Source: Virgibacillus_P tibetensis
GTDB taxonomy: Bacteria; Bacillota; Bacilli; Bacillales; Amphibacillaceae
Reading direction: 5' to 3'
DNA length: 64,000 nucleotides
NCBI RefSeq assembly: GCF_036026595.1
Contig: NZ_JARZFX010000008.1
Span: 1-64,000, forward strand
The position numbers were made by a program, and so were the translations under genes. Shown here one piece after another: positions 52,371-60,759 of the stretch. The notes beneath the pieces were generated by a model. It searched no databases. It worked only from the letters and a program-made list of their open reading frames with translations, and was not told where the DNA came from. Numbering within the stretch: the first letter of the stretch is position 1; each line of letters starts with the position of its first letter.

Positions 52371-52450
52371 CCTCCACTAGCGCGTGCTTTCCTTGAATAA
52401 GAAATTACATTCTTGTTCCACTACCGCAGCAGGTTTGTTTAGTAGCTAAG
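52371..52450 (+). repeat. Cassette-type element, full form
   Basis: CCTCCACTAGCGCGTGCTTT at the left, CCTTGAATAAG centre, right TTGTTCCACTACCGCAGCAG then GTTTGTTTAGTAG. Starts 5 bases after the VOC stop. Confidence 0.8.
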
Positions 52451-52484
52451 TATATATATATGAAAGAAATAAGGGGGAGCAAGG

Positions 52485-53018
52485 TTGACGCATTCTAGTA
52501 TAGAAGTTTCTAAATTTGATGAGCGATGGGCAGAAACATTTCAATCAATAAAACAAGTTTTAAGTAAGACTTTAAGTGATTTGATTATAGACATTGAACA
52601 CGTTGGAAGCACTTCAGTTCAAGGGCTTGGAGCGAAACTAATATTGGATATAGATATTGTAATAGAAAATTACGATGTTTTCCCTAATGTAATTAAGGGA
52701 CTTGAAAACAATGGATATTTTCACCAAGAAGAATGGAGTTTTGAGGGTAGAGAGGCATTTGGTAGAAAGGATACTTATTCTCCATGGGATGGATATGGTA
52801 CACAGTGGATGGAGCATCACCTTTATGTTTGTAACAAAGATAGTAAAGAACTTGCAAGACATTTAGCATTCAGAGATTACTTGAGAAATAACCCACAAAC
52901 CGTAATTGAGTATGAAAACTTAAAAAGGGATTTAGCAAATACAGTAAAAGACCGAACTACCTATACATTAGGCAAAACAGAATTTATAAATAAAATATTA
53001 AAAAAAGCAATGGACTAA
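52485..53018 (+). CDS. GrpB family (UPF0157) nucleotidyltransferase-fold protein
   Basis: A 177-residue GrpB/UPF0157 protein. The hallmark is DIEHVGSTSVQGLGAKLILDIDIVI near residues 37-60, a Pol beta-type nucleotidyltransferase core (GS...D.D). HHLYVCNKDS near 122 and a C-terminal helical tail complete the family. TTG 52485 with AAGGGGGAG upstream. Often carried as an accessory gene; cellular role unclear. Confidence 0.87.
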   Translation: MTHSSIEVSKFDERWAETFQSIKQVLSKTLSDLIIDIEHVGSTSVQGLGAKLILDIDIVIENYDVFPNVIKGLENNGYFHQEEWSFEGREAFGRKDTYSPWDGYGTQWMEHHLYVCNKDSKELARHLAFRDYLRNNPQTVIEYENLKRDLANTVKDRTTYTLGKTEFINKILKKAMD

Positions 53019-53039
53019 ATAATAAAATATCTATTTTCT

Positions 53040-53071
53040 TTTTCAACTAACTGGTGCGTTAGTGCAATAAG
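53040..53071 (+). repeat. Cassette-type element, left-core half
   Basis: TTTCAACTAACTGGTGC followed by GTTAGTGCAATAAG: a single palindrome around TGGTGC. Lies 20 bases after the GrpB stop. Confidence 0.75.
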
Positions 53072-53107
53072 AATTACTGCCTTTAAACGTGTTGAATAGG
53101 AGGAAAC

Positions 53108-53671
53108 ATGTATGAGTCAAAAAATTTTACCTTTATAGCATTACGTATTTTTGCTATTTATCTCTTAATACAATCTGTCATGGATTTATCACATATCGTT
53201 AATTATTATTTATTACCTATGTATTTTGAGGATTTGCAAGAAGTTGTTACAAACAATGTTATCAATACACTTCTATTTCTAGCTCCAGTTTTGGTTATGC
53301 TTTTGATGAGTATAACGGTTTGGGTATATGCTGATAAGTTAAGTCGTTTTATTATTCCTAAATATAAGGAAACCCCAAATAAGGAAGATTCGAAACAAAA
53401 CCAATTTTCATTAACTGCCCATCAGTTTCAATTGGCTGCAATTTCGGTTGTTGGTCTTGTCATAATCGTACATACACTCCCTACTTTTTTTTCTTTGGTA
53501 CAAAGTTGGTTAAATATTAAAGAAGTAGGGGTGGGTTTTGACACTACCAAGATGAAGCGAGAATTATTGTTTTCTTCTTTAGAGAAATTGCTCCAATTGG
53601 TGTTGGGTTTTGTTTTGTTTTATGGGAGCAAAGGTCTAGTTGGTTTACTAAATAGAATTCGTGAATTTTAG
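53108..53671 (+). CDS. Four-helix membrane protein, unknown
   Basis: A 187-residue protein with four helices (about 10-32, 52-74, 105-128 and 160-180), a charged cytoplasmic loop (KYKETPNKEDSKQNQ) and a basic C-terminus. ATG 53108 with AGGAGGAA upstream. Unrecognised. Between two repeat elements. Confidence 0.65.
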   Translation: MYESKNFTFIALRIFAIYLLIQSVMDLSHIVNYYLLPMYFEDLQEVVTNNVINTLLFLAPVLVMLLMSITVWVYADKLSRFIIPKYKETPNKEDSKQNQFSLTAHQFQLAAISVVGLVIIVHTLPTFFSLVQSWLNIKEVGVGFDTTKMKRELLFSSLEKLLQLVLGFVLFYGSKGLVGLLNRIREF

Positions 53672-53767
53672 TTTTGCTTTTTTTCTTGTGGGGTGCAATG
53701 CTAGAAATCCATTGTTATTAATGTACTATGAACCTGTAAAATTGGCAGGTATATGGGTATTGTGAAT

Positions 53768-53850
53768 TATTCTACTTAAGGTAACGGGTGCTTTCCTTTA
53801 ATAAAGAATAGCATTCTTGTTCAACTATAGAAGCAGGATACTTGAATAAA
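53768..53850 (+). repeat. Cassette-type element, full form
   Basis: ATTCTACTTAAGGTAACGGG followed by TGC, centre TTTCCTTTAATAAAGAA, right TTGTTCAACTATAGAAGCAG then GATACTTGAATAAAC. Confidence 0.8.
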
Positions 53851-53883
53851 CATTAATAACCATGAATGTCAGGAGAGATTAAT

Positions 53884-54429
53884 ATGCTAAAAACGTTATC
53901 TTTTATCGGCGACAGATTAAGTAACAAGAATATAACTTGGGGAGTTGGTGGTTCACTTCTACTTAGTTTTTATAAAATAATTGATAAATCTAATGATATA
54001 GATATTTTGGTAGATGAAACAAATGCCACCAAATTAAATGAAATAATGTCATCCATTGGGAAACCGAAAGAAGCATTAAGTTCTAACCCTTTTCGTACAA
54101 TGAATTTCTCTAAATATAGAATTAATGGTACTGATATTGATGTCATGGGTGGATTTGCAATACAACATGAAGAAGGAATTTATAAAATATCACTACAACA
54201 GGAATCCATTGTAACTCACAAAAAAATAAATGGAGTGGATATCCCTTTATGTTCACTCGAAGATTGGTATATCCTATATTGGTTAATTCCAAACAAACAA
54301 GAAAAAGCGTCGCTTATTGAAAGCTATTTAAGAACTAATGGAGTAGCATATCCACAATTGTTAGAAGAAGCACTGAAACAGTCTTTACCACTTGAAGTGA
54401 AAGAAAGAGTAGAAAGATTATTAAGCTAA
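53884..54429 (+). CDS. Nucleotidyltransferase-fold protein (AbiEii/MNT-like)
   Basis: A 181-residue protein with a Pol beta-like core: WGVGGSLLLSFY near residues 19-30 and NDIDILVDE near 38-46 (GG-S...D.D), then IDVMGGF near 85, the third acidic position. ATG 53884 with CAGGAGAG upstream. Resembles the nucleotidyltransferases of aminoglycoside adenylyltransferase or MNT type. No antitoxin-like partner is adjacent. Its TAA stop is the first TAA of the following repeat element (GCTAAC). Confidence 0.78.
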   Translation: MLKTLSFIGDRLSNKNITWGVGGSLLLSFYKIIDKSNDIDILVDETNATKLNEIMSSIGKPKEALSSNPFRTMNFSKYRINGTDIDVMGGFAIQHEEGIYKISLQQESIVTHKKINGVDIPLCSLEDWYILYWLIPNKQEKASLIESYLRTNGVAYPQLLEEALKQSLPLEVKERVERLLS

Positions 54430-54497
54430 CTGGTGCTTTCCTTGAATAAGGAATTGCACTCCTTGTTCAACTATAGAAGCAGTTTAGTGGAATAAGG
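54422..54497 (+). repeat. Cassette-type element, full form
   Basis: TTAAGCTAACTGGTGCTTTC, CCTTGAATAAGGAATTGCAC, right TTGTTCAACTATAGAAGCAG then TTTAGTGGAATAAG. The upstream gene's stop codon (54427-54429) lies inside it. Confidence 0.85.
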
Positions 54498-54540
54498 CAG
54501 ATTAAAATTGTAGACTTTTTATTTAAAATGGGGGAATAAC

Positions 54541-55047
54541 ATGAAGTTAAAACTTACATGGGTTATTGGAATGATAGTTATTACGATTGTCCTTACTTTT
54601 GCTGTTGTTAAACTGTATTTTCCTACTACCATAGATAACACTCAGTATTTATTAAAAATGAGCGGTCAAGGCGAGGAATGGAAGATAACAGATTATCAAC
54701 TTGCTTGGTTAGGTGTAGGAGAAAACGGCATGGCTGGAAGTCATTCTGTTTCCTTTTTAGGAGATGTAAATGAGTTAACTGGGAGTGTTAAAGTAGAGGT
54801 CTATGATTTTTTCAAAGATGGAGAAAGACCGTCAGGAGCATCTAGTTTTGTTGCTGAAAGCTTTGAGGATGGTCCTGTAAAAGCAGGTGGAGGTGGGTTT
54901 TATCCAGATAAAAATCTAAGTATCAGAGATATTGAAAGCAAAACTAGTATGGTTGTCAATTGGACAACAACTGATGGCGAACAACATCAGGAAACCATTC
55001 AAATGGAATTAGATTATGACCTTCCAATCATGAGCGATATTCAGTGA
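54541..55047 (+). CDS. Signal-anchored protein, unknown
   Basis: A 168-residue protein with N-terminal helix (WVIGMIVITIVLTFAVVKLY) and an outer beta-rich domain: MSGQGEEWKITDYQLAWLGV resembles the start of small Bacillus proteins with an Ig-like fold; GGGGFYPDKNLSIRDI is in the middle. GGGGG lies before ATG 54541. Elements on both sides. Not recognised. Confidence 0.62.
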   Translation: MKLKLTWVIGMIVITIVLTFAVVKLYFPTTIDNTQYLLKMSGQGEEWKITDYQLAWLGVGENGMAGSHSVSFLGDVNELTGSVKVEVYDFFKDGERPSGASSFVAESFEDGPVKAGGGGFYPDKNLSIRDIESKTSMVVNWTTTDGEQHQETIQMELDYDLPIMSDIQ

Positions 55048-55066
55048 AAAATTAAGGGGCTCAGTT

Positions 55067-55145
55067 CTTATTGCACTAACTGGTGCTTTCCTTGAATAAG
55101 GAATTACATCCTTGTTCCACTAACGGAGCAGTTTAGTGGAACAAG
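55067..55145 (+). repeat. Cassette-type element, full form
   Basis: CTTATTGCACTAACTGGTGC at the left; centre TTTCCTTGAATAAGGAA; right CTTGTTCCACTAAC, GGAGCAG, TTTAGTGGAACAAG, a 13 bp stem. Arms read TTCCAC/GTGGAA here instead of TTCAAC/GTTGAA, a compensated change. Confidence 0.88.
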
Positions 55146-55217
55146 ATTATTGAAACTTTAAGTAGATATATTCGTATATTGAATTAAAGTGAGAAATAAG
55201 GAATGGGGGAATAAACT

Positions 55218-55685
55218 TTGGACGAGATAGAAAAAAGATTATCCAAAACTGATAGAAAGAGAAAGTTTTTAACTTCGTTGATTGTAGGTTTTATTTTATT
55301 AGGAACGATAATCTATTTAATAAAATTACCAGTTAATATGGCTGGCTGGTTTGTACCATTTAAGGTTGAGATACCCACCAATATTCCATTAGATATAGAA
55401 AGTGAATATGCTAAAGTAGTGGGCTTTGACAGGGTTAAAATTATATATGAAAGTCCAGAAGAGTCTGTAACTTTTTGGGCAACAAGTAAAATTGGTTGGA
55501 ACAATGTTTCTAGTTGGGATGAGAGCATAACTCTTGCCGACGGGACACCTGCATATTATAACGAAAGAGATAACATACAAATGCTTAGTTGGAGAATGGA
55601 TAAAGTTGAATATGCAATTGATTATAAAGGAAAACAGCCTCTATCTAAAGACGAGTTAATTAAAGTAGCTTCATCTTTAGAGTGA
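55218..55685 (+). CDS. Membrane-anchored protein, unknown
   Basis: A 155-residue protein: cytoplasmic KKRLSK-type basic start, one helix (LTSLIVGFILLGTIIYLI, about 19-36) and an outer domain of mixed structure ending LIKVASSLE. TTG 55218 with GGGGG upstream. Unrecognised. A repeat element follows. Confidence 0.6.
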   Translation: MDEIEKRLSKTDRKRKFLTSLIVGFILLGTIIYLIKLPVNMAGWFVPFKVEIPTNIPLDIESEYAKVVGFDRVKIIYESPEESVTFWATSKIGWNNVSSWDESITLADGTPAYYNERDNIQMLSWRMDKVEYAIDYKGKQPLSKDELIKVASSLE

Positions 55686-55700
55686 AAAATAGATACAATT

Positions 55701-55736
55701 CCTTGTTGTGCTAAAGGGTGCAATACTTAAAGAAGA
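55701..55736 (+). repeat. Cassette-type element, left-core half
   Basis: CCTTGTTGTGCTAAAGGGTGC followed by AATACTTAAAGAAG. Lies 15 bases after the preceding stop. Confidence 0.6.
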
Positions 55737-55936
55737 AAAATCCCCCCTTATGTTGAATATATAATAGGGAGCAGAATAGTGTATCAGGATGGCGGTTATA
55801 TAGATCATCTTTTTTCACAAAAATAATTATAATAATATCAAGAATTGTTATTTTGTACTGAAGTAAAAGTAATTTGGCTTTTGTGTGTGGATTACTAAAT
55901 AACAGAGTATTATTAATATATAGTTAGGAGCTTTGT

Positions 55937-57166
55937 ATGGAAAAAAGCTTAACGACATGGAGAGATCCTACCTTATTGCTGTTTTCAATTGGAATATCAA
56001 GTATTGGAAATTTTATTTATTTAGTTGCAATTAATATTATTGTATATCAGCAAACTGAATCTGCAGCAGCTGTTGCAGGACTTTGGATTATTGGTCCATT
56101 GACTAATATTTTTACAAAGTTTTGGACAGGTAGTTTTATAGATTATCGAAGCAAGAAAAAAATAATGATTGTAACATACATAATTAGAGCGACATTTATC
56201 TGTTTCATTCCATTTGCACCATGCATGGTAATAATTTATTTGATTCTGATTGTGCTAAGTGTAGCAAATGCATTTTTTAATCCGTCCTCAACAACGTATG
56301 TAGCCATGATGGTTCCCAAAGAAAATAGGAAACGCTTTAACTCTCTTCGTTCTTTTGCAAGTTCTGGAGCAGTTATTATCGGACCTGCAATCGGGGGTTC
56401 ACTTATATTATTAACCTCTGTTGAAACAACCTTATGGCTGAATGCTTTATTCTTTGTGATTTCAGCACTTTTGTTATTTTATCTACCAGAGATGGAGAAT
56501 ATCAATGGAGAAATAATTCCAAAATTGACCTTATCCCAAGTTTTTCGGGATTTTACAGTCGTTCAAAAATTTACGTCTCATAACAAATATGTATCTTTTA
56601 TTTACCTTGCTTTTATTATGGTTATGATTTTCTCCTTTGCTATGGACGCACAAGAAGTTGTTTTTACGCAACAAGTTATCGGACTTTCCGAAATGGAATA
56701 TAGTTTATTAATAAGTATTACTGGAATTGGTTCTGTTGCAGGAGCAGTTTTACTTTCAATTTTTTCAAATTACTTATCGCTTAGATTGATGATTGTTGTG
56801 GGGGCACTCATGTGGGCGATAGGTTATGTCATATACGCATTCTCTTGGTCATTTGCATCAATCGTTGTTGGGTTTGTCATCTTAGGTTTCTTCAATGTGT
56901 TTTTAAATGCTGGGATTATGACTTTCTATCAAAACAATGTTCCAGTGGAAATAATGGGTAGAGTAACGAGTATCTATCAATTGATACAAAGTTCTGTTCA
57001 AGTAGTATTTATTCTAATGATTGGGCTTGCAGGTGATCTTATTTCTTTACGGGTTACGATAGTCACACTGGCACTTATCATGCTCATTTCATCTATTATC
57101 TTTTCATTTTCAGTATTGAAGCCTGATAAAACATCCTATTATTTGGAAGGTCAGAAAGAAGATTAA
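55937..57166 (+). CDS. MFS transporter, drug/macrolide-efflux type
   Basis: A 409-residue major facilitator with about twelve helices. The loop between helices 2 and 3 has TGSFIDYRSKKKIMI, a version of the MFS signature GxxxDrxgrr; motif SGAVIIGPAIGGSLI near residue 140 is motif C of antiporters. ATG 55937 with TAGGAG upstream. Resembles MFS_3/Mef-type exporters; the substrate is unknown. The element behind it carries the group II intron. Confidence 0.85.
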   Translation: MEKSLTTWRDPTLLLFSIGISSIGNFIYLVAINIIVYQQTESAAAVAGLWIIGPLTNIFTKFWTGSFIDYRSKKKIMIVTYIIRATFICFIPFAPCMVIIYLILIVLSVANAFFNPSSTTYVAMMVPKENRKRFNSLRSFASSGAVIIGPAIGGSLILLTSVETTLWLNALFFVISALLLFYLPEMENINGEIIPKLTLSQVFRDFTVVQKFTSHNKYVSFIYLAFIMVMIFSFAMDAQEVVFTQQVIGLSEMEYSLLISITGIGSVAGAVLLSIFSNYLSLRLMIVVGALMWAIGYVIYAFSWSFASIVVGFVILGFFNVFLNAGIMTFYQNNVPVEIMGRVTSIYQLIQSSVQVVFILMIGLAGDLISLRVTIVTLALIMLISSIIFSFSVLKPDKTSYYLEGQKED

Positions 57167-57203
57167 TTGTTTGAGATTATTTAATAAAAATAACTATATA
57201 ATG

Positions 57204-57225
57204 CTTATTGCACTAACGGGTGCTT
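57204..57225 (+). repeat. Cassette-type element, left part (interrupted by intron)
   Basis: CTTATTGCACTAACGGGTGC followed by TT, identical in layout to the copy at 55067. It continues at 59164 after the intron. Confidence 0.85.
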
Positions 57226-59163
57226 GTGAGGCCGAGCTTAGGTCGTGTCATATAACGGGTGGGATTCCCGTCGAGTAAGAACTAGCCATTCACTCGTAGC
57301 GAGTCTTGGAGGGATAAAGGTAACTCTAGTCTTTAAGCGTAGACAGTTAGGTAGCGGGCCGAAAGCCAAATGGTTGAAGGGATTGAGCTCCATAATGTTA
57401 GTAAATCGAGAGGGCTGATGCCTTAAGCGCAGCAGAAAGCTATATTTTATCCTTTGTTATAGGCAAGAAGGGTAAAGCCTCTCTGGAGTCAGAGACCTTG
57501 GCACGTTATACATTGATATGATACGGCAACTCGGGAGACCCTACCGGTCTCTTTATATAGAAGAGTATGGTGTACAAGCGATAACAAGCAAGGAAACCAA
57601 ATGCCGTGTAGGGAGTCGGATAGCAGCGTAGTACCAATGAAGTCGGGTAATGCCGATGGAGGAAAGGCTGCTACCTAGTTATCACCCTTACTAGGGATAC
57701 ATTTACTACACACAGAGGTAGGGATAATAAATGGAAACAAAACTACTAAGGATAGTAGAATTAGCAAAAGCTGATCCTAAAATGAAATTTACATCTCTTG
57801 CACATTTATTAAATGAGCAATCACTAATTCGATGTCATCATGAATTACCAAACAAAAAGGCAACTGGGGTTAATGGAACGACTAAAGAGCAATACGGTGA
57901 AAACTTAAAAGAAAACATTAAGGATTTAGTAAGTAGGCTTAAAAGCAAAAGCTATCGCCCTGTTCCAGTAAGGAGAATGTATATTCCAAAGCTCAATTCA
58001 AACAAGAAAAGACCATTGGGTATACCAGAACATGAAGATAAGATTGTTCAAAGAAGCGTTACGAAAATACTAAATACCATCTATGAAAATGATTTCTTAG
58101 ACTGCTCATTTGGATTCCGTCCAAATCGTAATTGCCACGATGCATTGAAAATATTGAACCATTATATTGAAAAGAGGTCAATAAATTATGTAGTAGATGT
58201 AGATATTAAAGGATTCTTTGACAACGTTGACCATGCATGGATGATGGAGTTCTTAAAACTGCGAATAGCTGACCCCAACTTACTAAGAATTATTGGTAGG
58301 TTTCTTAAAGGTGGATATATGGAGGATGGCAAGAAACACAAAACAGAGTTTGGTACACCGCAAGGTGGAGTGATTTCTCCAGTATTAGCCAATATATACC
58401 TCCATTATGTTCTCGACCTTTGGTTCGAGAAGAGGGTTAGAAAACAGTGCAAAGGACAAGCATTCATTGTGAGATATGCAGATGATTTTGTCTGTTGCTT
58501 TCAATCTAAAAGTGAAGCTCAACAATTCTTTCAATCATTAAAATTGAGATTAAAGAAATTTAACTTAGAGATAGCTGAGGATAAAACTAAAATCATTCCT
58601 TTCGGAAAGTTTGCAGAGAAAGAGGCAAAACGAAAAGGAAATAGCAAACCGGAAACTTTTGATTTCCTGGGCTTCACACATTATTGTGGAAAAAGCCGAC
58701 AAGGAAAATTCCGAGTGAAACGGAAAACTAGCAGGAAGAAAGTCCAAGGCAAGCTCAAAGAATCGAAAGAATGGTTGAAGGTCAATAGAAATAAAGGTAT
58801 CCATATAATCATGGATAGATTTAGACGCTCACTTATAGGTTATTACAACTATTATTGCATCACAGATAACACCCAAAGTGTTAACAAATTCAGAGACAAA
58901 ATCGGTAACTTACTGTTTAAATGGCTCAATAGAAGAAGTCAAAGGAAATCTTTTACTTGGGATAAATTCAGACTCTTTCTTAATAAATATCCATTACCTT
59001 ACGTAAGAGTTAAGGTTAATATATACGACTTAAGAAAGGAAATTAACTACATTTTGTGAATGGTAACTAGGAGGAGCCGTGTGCGTTAATAGCGCAAGCA
59101 CGGTTCTGTGAGGGGGGAGGAATACAATCTACCGCTAGGTAGAGAGGTTCCCTTCTACTCGAC
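57226..59163 (+). mobile_element. Group II intron
   Basis: A 1938 bp retroelement that starts GTGAG and ends GAC, encoding a maturase/reverse transcriptase. Removal restores a perfect element: GGGTGCTT joined to TCCTTGAATAAGG. Domain V is at about 59072-59118 (GAGCCGTGTGCG ... CGGTTCTGTGAGGGG) and a domain VI hairpin (CTACC/GGTAG) follows. A candidate EBS1, AAGCGC at 57425-57430, pairs with IBS1 GTGCTT (57220-57225). The 3' boundary is set by comparison with uninterrupted copies. The long structured 5' part (57226-57730) has domain I features. RNA class not determined. Confidence 0.9.
57731..59059 (+). CDS. ltrA: Group II intron reverse transcriptase/maturase
   Basis: A 442-residue intron-encoded protein inside domain IV. 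RT blocks: RRMYIPKLNSNKKRPLGIP near residue 78, FGFRPNRNCHDAL near 121, DVDIKGFFDNVDH near 155, GTPQGGVISPVLANIYL near 212, catalytic YADDF near 252, FDFLGF near 318. The maturase domain X follows (RRSLIGYYNYYCITDN). It ends without an HNH endonuclease domain, so mobility would use nicked or single-stranded targets. ATG 57731 with GAGGTAGGG upstream. Confidence 0.93.
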   Translation: METKLLRIVELAKADPKMKFTSLAHLLNEQSLIRCHHELPNKKATGVNGTTKEQYGENLKENIKDLVSRLKSKSYRPVPVRRMYIPKLNSNKKRPLGIPEHEDKIVQRSVTKILNTIYENDFLDCSFGFRPNRNCHDALKILNHYIEKRSINYVVDVDIKGFFDNVDHAWMMEFLKLRIADPNLLRIIGRFLKGGYMEDGKKHKTEFGTPQGGVISPVLANIYLHYVLDLWFEKRVRKQCKGQAFIVRYADDFVCCFQSKSEAQQFFQSLKLRLKKFNLEIAEDKTKIIPFGKFAEKEAKRKGNSKPETFDFLGFTHYCGKSRQGKFRVKRKTSRKKVQGKLKESKEWLKVNRNKGIHIIMDRFRRSLIGYYNYYCITDNTQSVNKFRDKIGNLLFKWLNRRSQRKSFTWDKFRLFLNKYPLPYVRVKVNIYDLRKEINYIL

Positions 59164-59220
59164 TCCTTGAATAAGGAACTGCACTCTTTGTTCCACCAAC
59201 ACTGGAATTAGTTTAAGAAG
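59164..59220 (+). repeat. Cassette-type element, right part (interrupted by intron)
   Basis: TCCTTGAATAAGGAACTGCAC, TTTGTTCCACCAAC, ACTGGAATTAGTTTAAGAAG. Continuation of the copy begun at 57204. Confidence 0.8.
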
Positions 59221-59294
59221 CGTTAGTTAATTTATATTCACTTTTTTAATAAACTTTAAAACAAATCAGTCATTTGAAGAGAGAGAGAGAAATA

Positions 59295-59954
59295 ATGTCG
59301 CAATCACTAATTTTCGATATGGATGGAACACTATTTCAAACAGATAAAATTTTAGAATTATCTCTTGAGGATACATTTAACCATTTACGGTCACAAGATA
59401 AATGGGCTACAGTAACCCCTATTGAAAAATACCGTGAAATTATGGGTGTACCTTTACCAAAAGTATGGGAGACCTTATTACCTAATCATTCTGATGAGGT
59501 AAGAGAACAAACCAATACTTATTTTCTGGAGAGACTAATTGAAAATATTAGAAATGGGAAAGGTGCTTTATATCCTAACGTAAAAGAAGTTTTTAGTTAT
59601 TTGAATGAGAATAATTGTTCCATATACATAGCAAGCAATGGTTTAACAGCATATTTAAAAGCGATTATCAGTTATTATAATTTAGATAATTGGGTTACGG
59701 AAACATTTAGTATCCAACAAATTGAATCGTTAAATAAATCTGATTTAGTTCAGAGTATTATAAAAAAATATCGTATTACGAAAGGAGCTGTAGTTGGAGA
59801 CCGATTATCTGATATAAATGCAGCTAAAGATAATGGTTTGGTTTCGATAGGATGTAACTTTGACTTTGCACGAGAAGATGAACTTTCTCAGGCTGATATG
59901 GTAATTGATGATTTAACAGAACTACAAACAATCTTACCTACATTAAATAAATAG
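59295..59954 (+). CDS. HAD hydrolase, phosphoglycolate phosphatase-like
   Basis: A 219-residue HAD subfamily I phosphatase: motif I IFDMDGTLFQ (residues 6-15, nucleophile Asp8), motif II IYIASNG near 113, Lys in SLNKSDLV near 149, motif IV VGDRLSDINAAKDNG near 168. ATG 59295 with GAGAGAGAG upstream. Ends one base before a long repeat element. Confidence 0.88.
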   Translation: MSQSLIFDMDGTLFQTDKILELSLEDTFNHLRSQDKWATVTPIEKYREIMGVPLPKVWETLLPNHSDEVREQTNTYFLERLIENIRNGKGALYPNVKEVFSYLNENNCSIYIASNGLTAYLKAIISYYNLDNWVTETFSIQQIESLNKSDLVQSIIKKYRITKGAVVGDRLSDINAAKDNGLVSIGCNFDFAREDELSQADMVIDDLTELQTILPTLNK

Positions 59955-60092
59955 CTTATTGAACAAACTGGTGAAAGAGTAGAATAAGACAATCCAAATT
60001 TGATTGTCTTTTCTTTTGCTAATAATGTTAGGAATATTATGTTAATGTTAAAGTTAAATAAAAGGCTGTTGAGCTATCTGGGAGTTTAGTGA
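59955..60092 (+). repeat. Cassette-type element, long form
   Basis: CTTATTGAACAAACTGGTG at the left; hairpin GACAATCC...TTGATTGTC; then GGAATATTATGTTAATG and AAATAAAAGGCTG; right end GAGCTATCTGGGAGTTTAG. It is the inverted counterpart of the copies at 14466 and 39080. Confidence 0.82.
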
Positions 60093-60125
60093 AAGTAGAT
60101 AAAGGACATAAAAGGAGGGTATTTG

Positions 60126-60302
60126 ATGGAGATAATTTTTATGTATGTATCAGGAATTATTGTATTTATTATAGCTATAGTTTCGATTATTAGAGGGATT
60201 ACAAATAGAATTAAGAGTCCAACTGAAGATTTAAAAGAACAAATTTCTATTCTTGAAAAAAGAGTTGATGACTTAGAAAATGATAAGAAAGGTGTTACTT
60301 AA
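60126..60302 (+). CDS. Small membrane protein with coiled coil
   Basis: A 58-residue protein: ATG 60126 with AAAGGAGGG upstream; one helix (MYVSGIIVFIIAIVSIIRGI), then a charged amphipathic segment (LKEQISILEKRVDDLEND) likely to form a coiled coil. TAA at 60300. Unrecognised; too short for most gene finders but with a strong ribosome binding site. Confidence 0.6.
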   Translation: MEIIFMYVSGIIVFIIAIVSIIRGITNRIKSPTEDLKEQISILEKRVDDLENDKKGVT

Positions 60303-60303
60303 T

Positions 60304-60336
60304 TTTTAAGTAACTGGTGCTTTACTTTCGCAGAGT
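60304..60336 (+). repeat. Cassette-type element, left-core half
   Basis: TTTTAAGTAACTGGTGC followed by TTTACTTTCGCAG, starting at the stop codon of the 58-residue protein gene. Confidence 0.6.
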
Positions 60337-60374
60337 TAAAACCTTATTTATGTAATTAAATGGAGGGTGTTAAA

Positions 60375-60682
60375 TTGAGTAAAAAGTTCTTAATTCTGGT
60401 TTCTATTGTGTTGGTTATCTTAGCTAGTGGATGTGCCTCCGGTAAAGTTACTGACAAAATAACCAAAGAGAAGTAGAAACAATTGCTTTAGAAGACGCAC
60501 CCAATTTCAAGCCTAATAATAGTAAATTTGAAGTTTATAAAACAGAAAAAATTGAAGAAGGTTGGAGAGTAATGGTGAGTTCCTTACAACCTCCACACGA
60601 AGATGCCTCTCCGAATATCTGGTACGAAATTAGTATGAAAGGGGAAATCATCGAAAGAGAAAATATGGTGTTAGGAGATTAA
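60375..60682 (+). pseudogene. Frameshifted lipoprotein gene
   Basis: TTG 60375 with GGAGGG upstream encodes KKFLILVSIVLVILASGC (signal and lipobox) and stops at TAG 60474. In the next frame the mature part continues: VETIALEDAPNFKPNNSKFE, then VYKTEKIEEGWRVMV, then NIWYEISMKGEIIERE, ending at TAA 60680-60682. One frameshift near 60472 (AAAGAGAAGTAG) separates them. The second part resembles PepSY-like small domains. Confidence 0.7.
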
Positions 60683-60686
60683 CCTA

Positions 60687-60720
60687 CTTGTTCCACTAAC
60701 GTAGCAGGTTAGTGGAACAA
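60687..60720 (+). repeat. Cassette-type element, right-core half
   Basis: CTTGTTCCACTAAC, GTAGCAG, GTTAGTGGAACAA: a perfect 13 bp stem with a 7-base loop, right after the frameshifted lipoprotein gene. Confidence 0.85.
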
Positions 60721-60759
60721 CGAAGTGATTTACTAATGTTTTTGAGAGGAGTTTTATTT

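Noticed and set aside
57226..57730. A separate structured RNA gene
   Set aside because: This GC-richer non-coding stretch is the 5' domain I-III part of the group II intron, as shown by its boundaries and the RT gene behind it.
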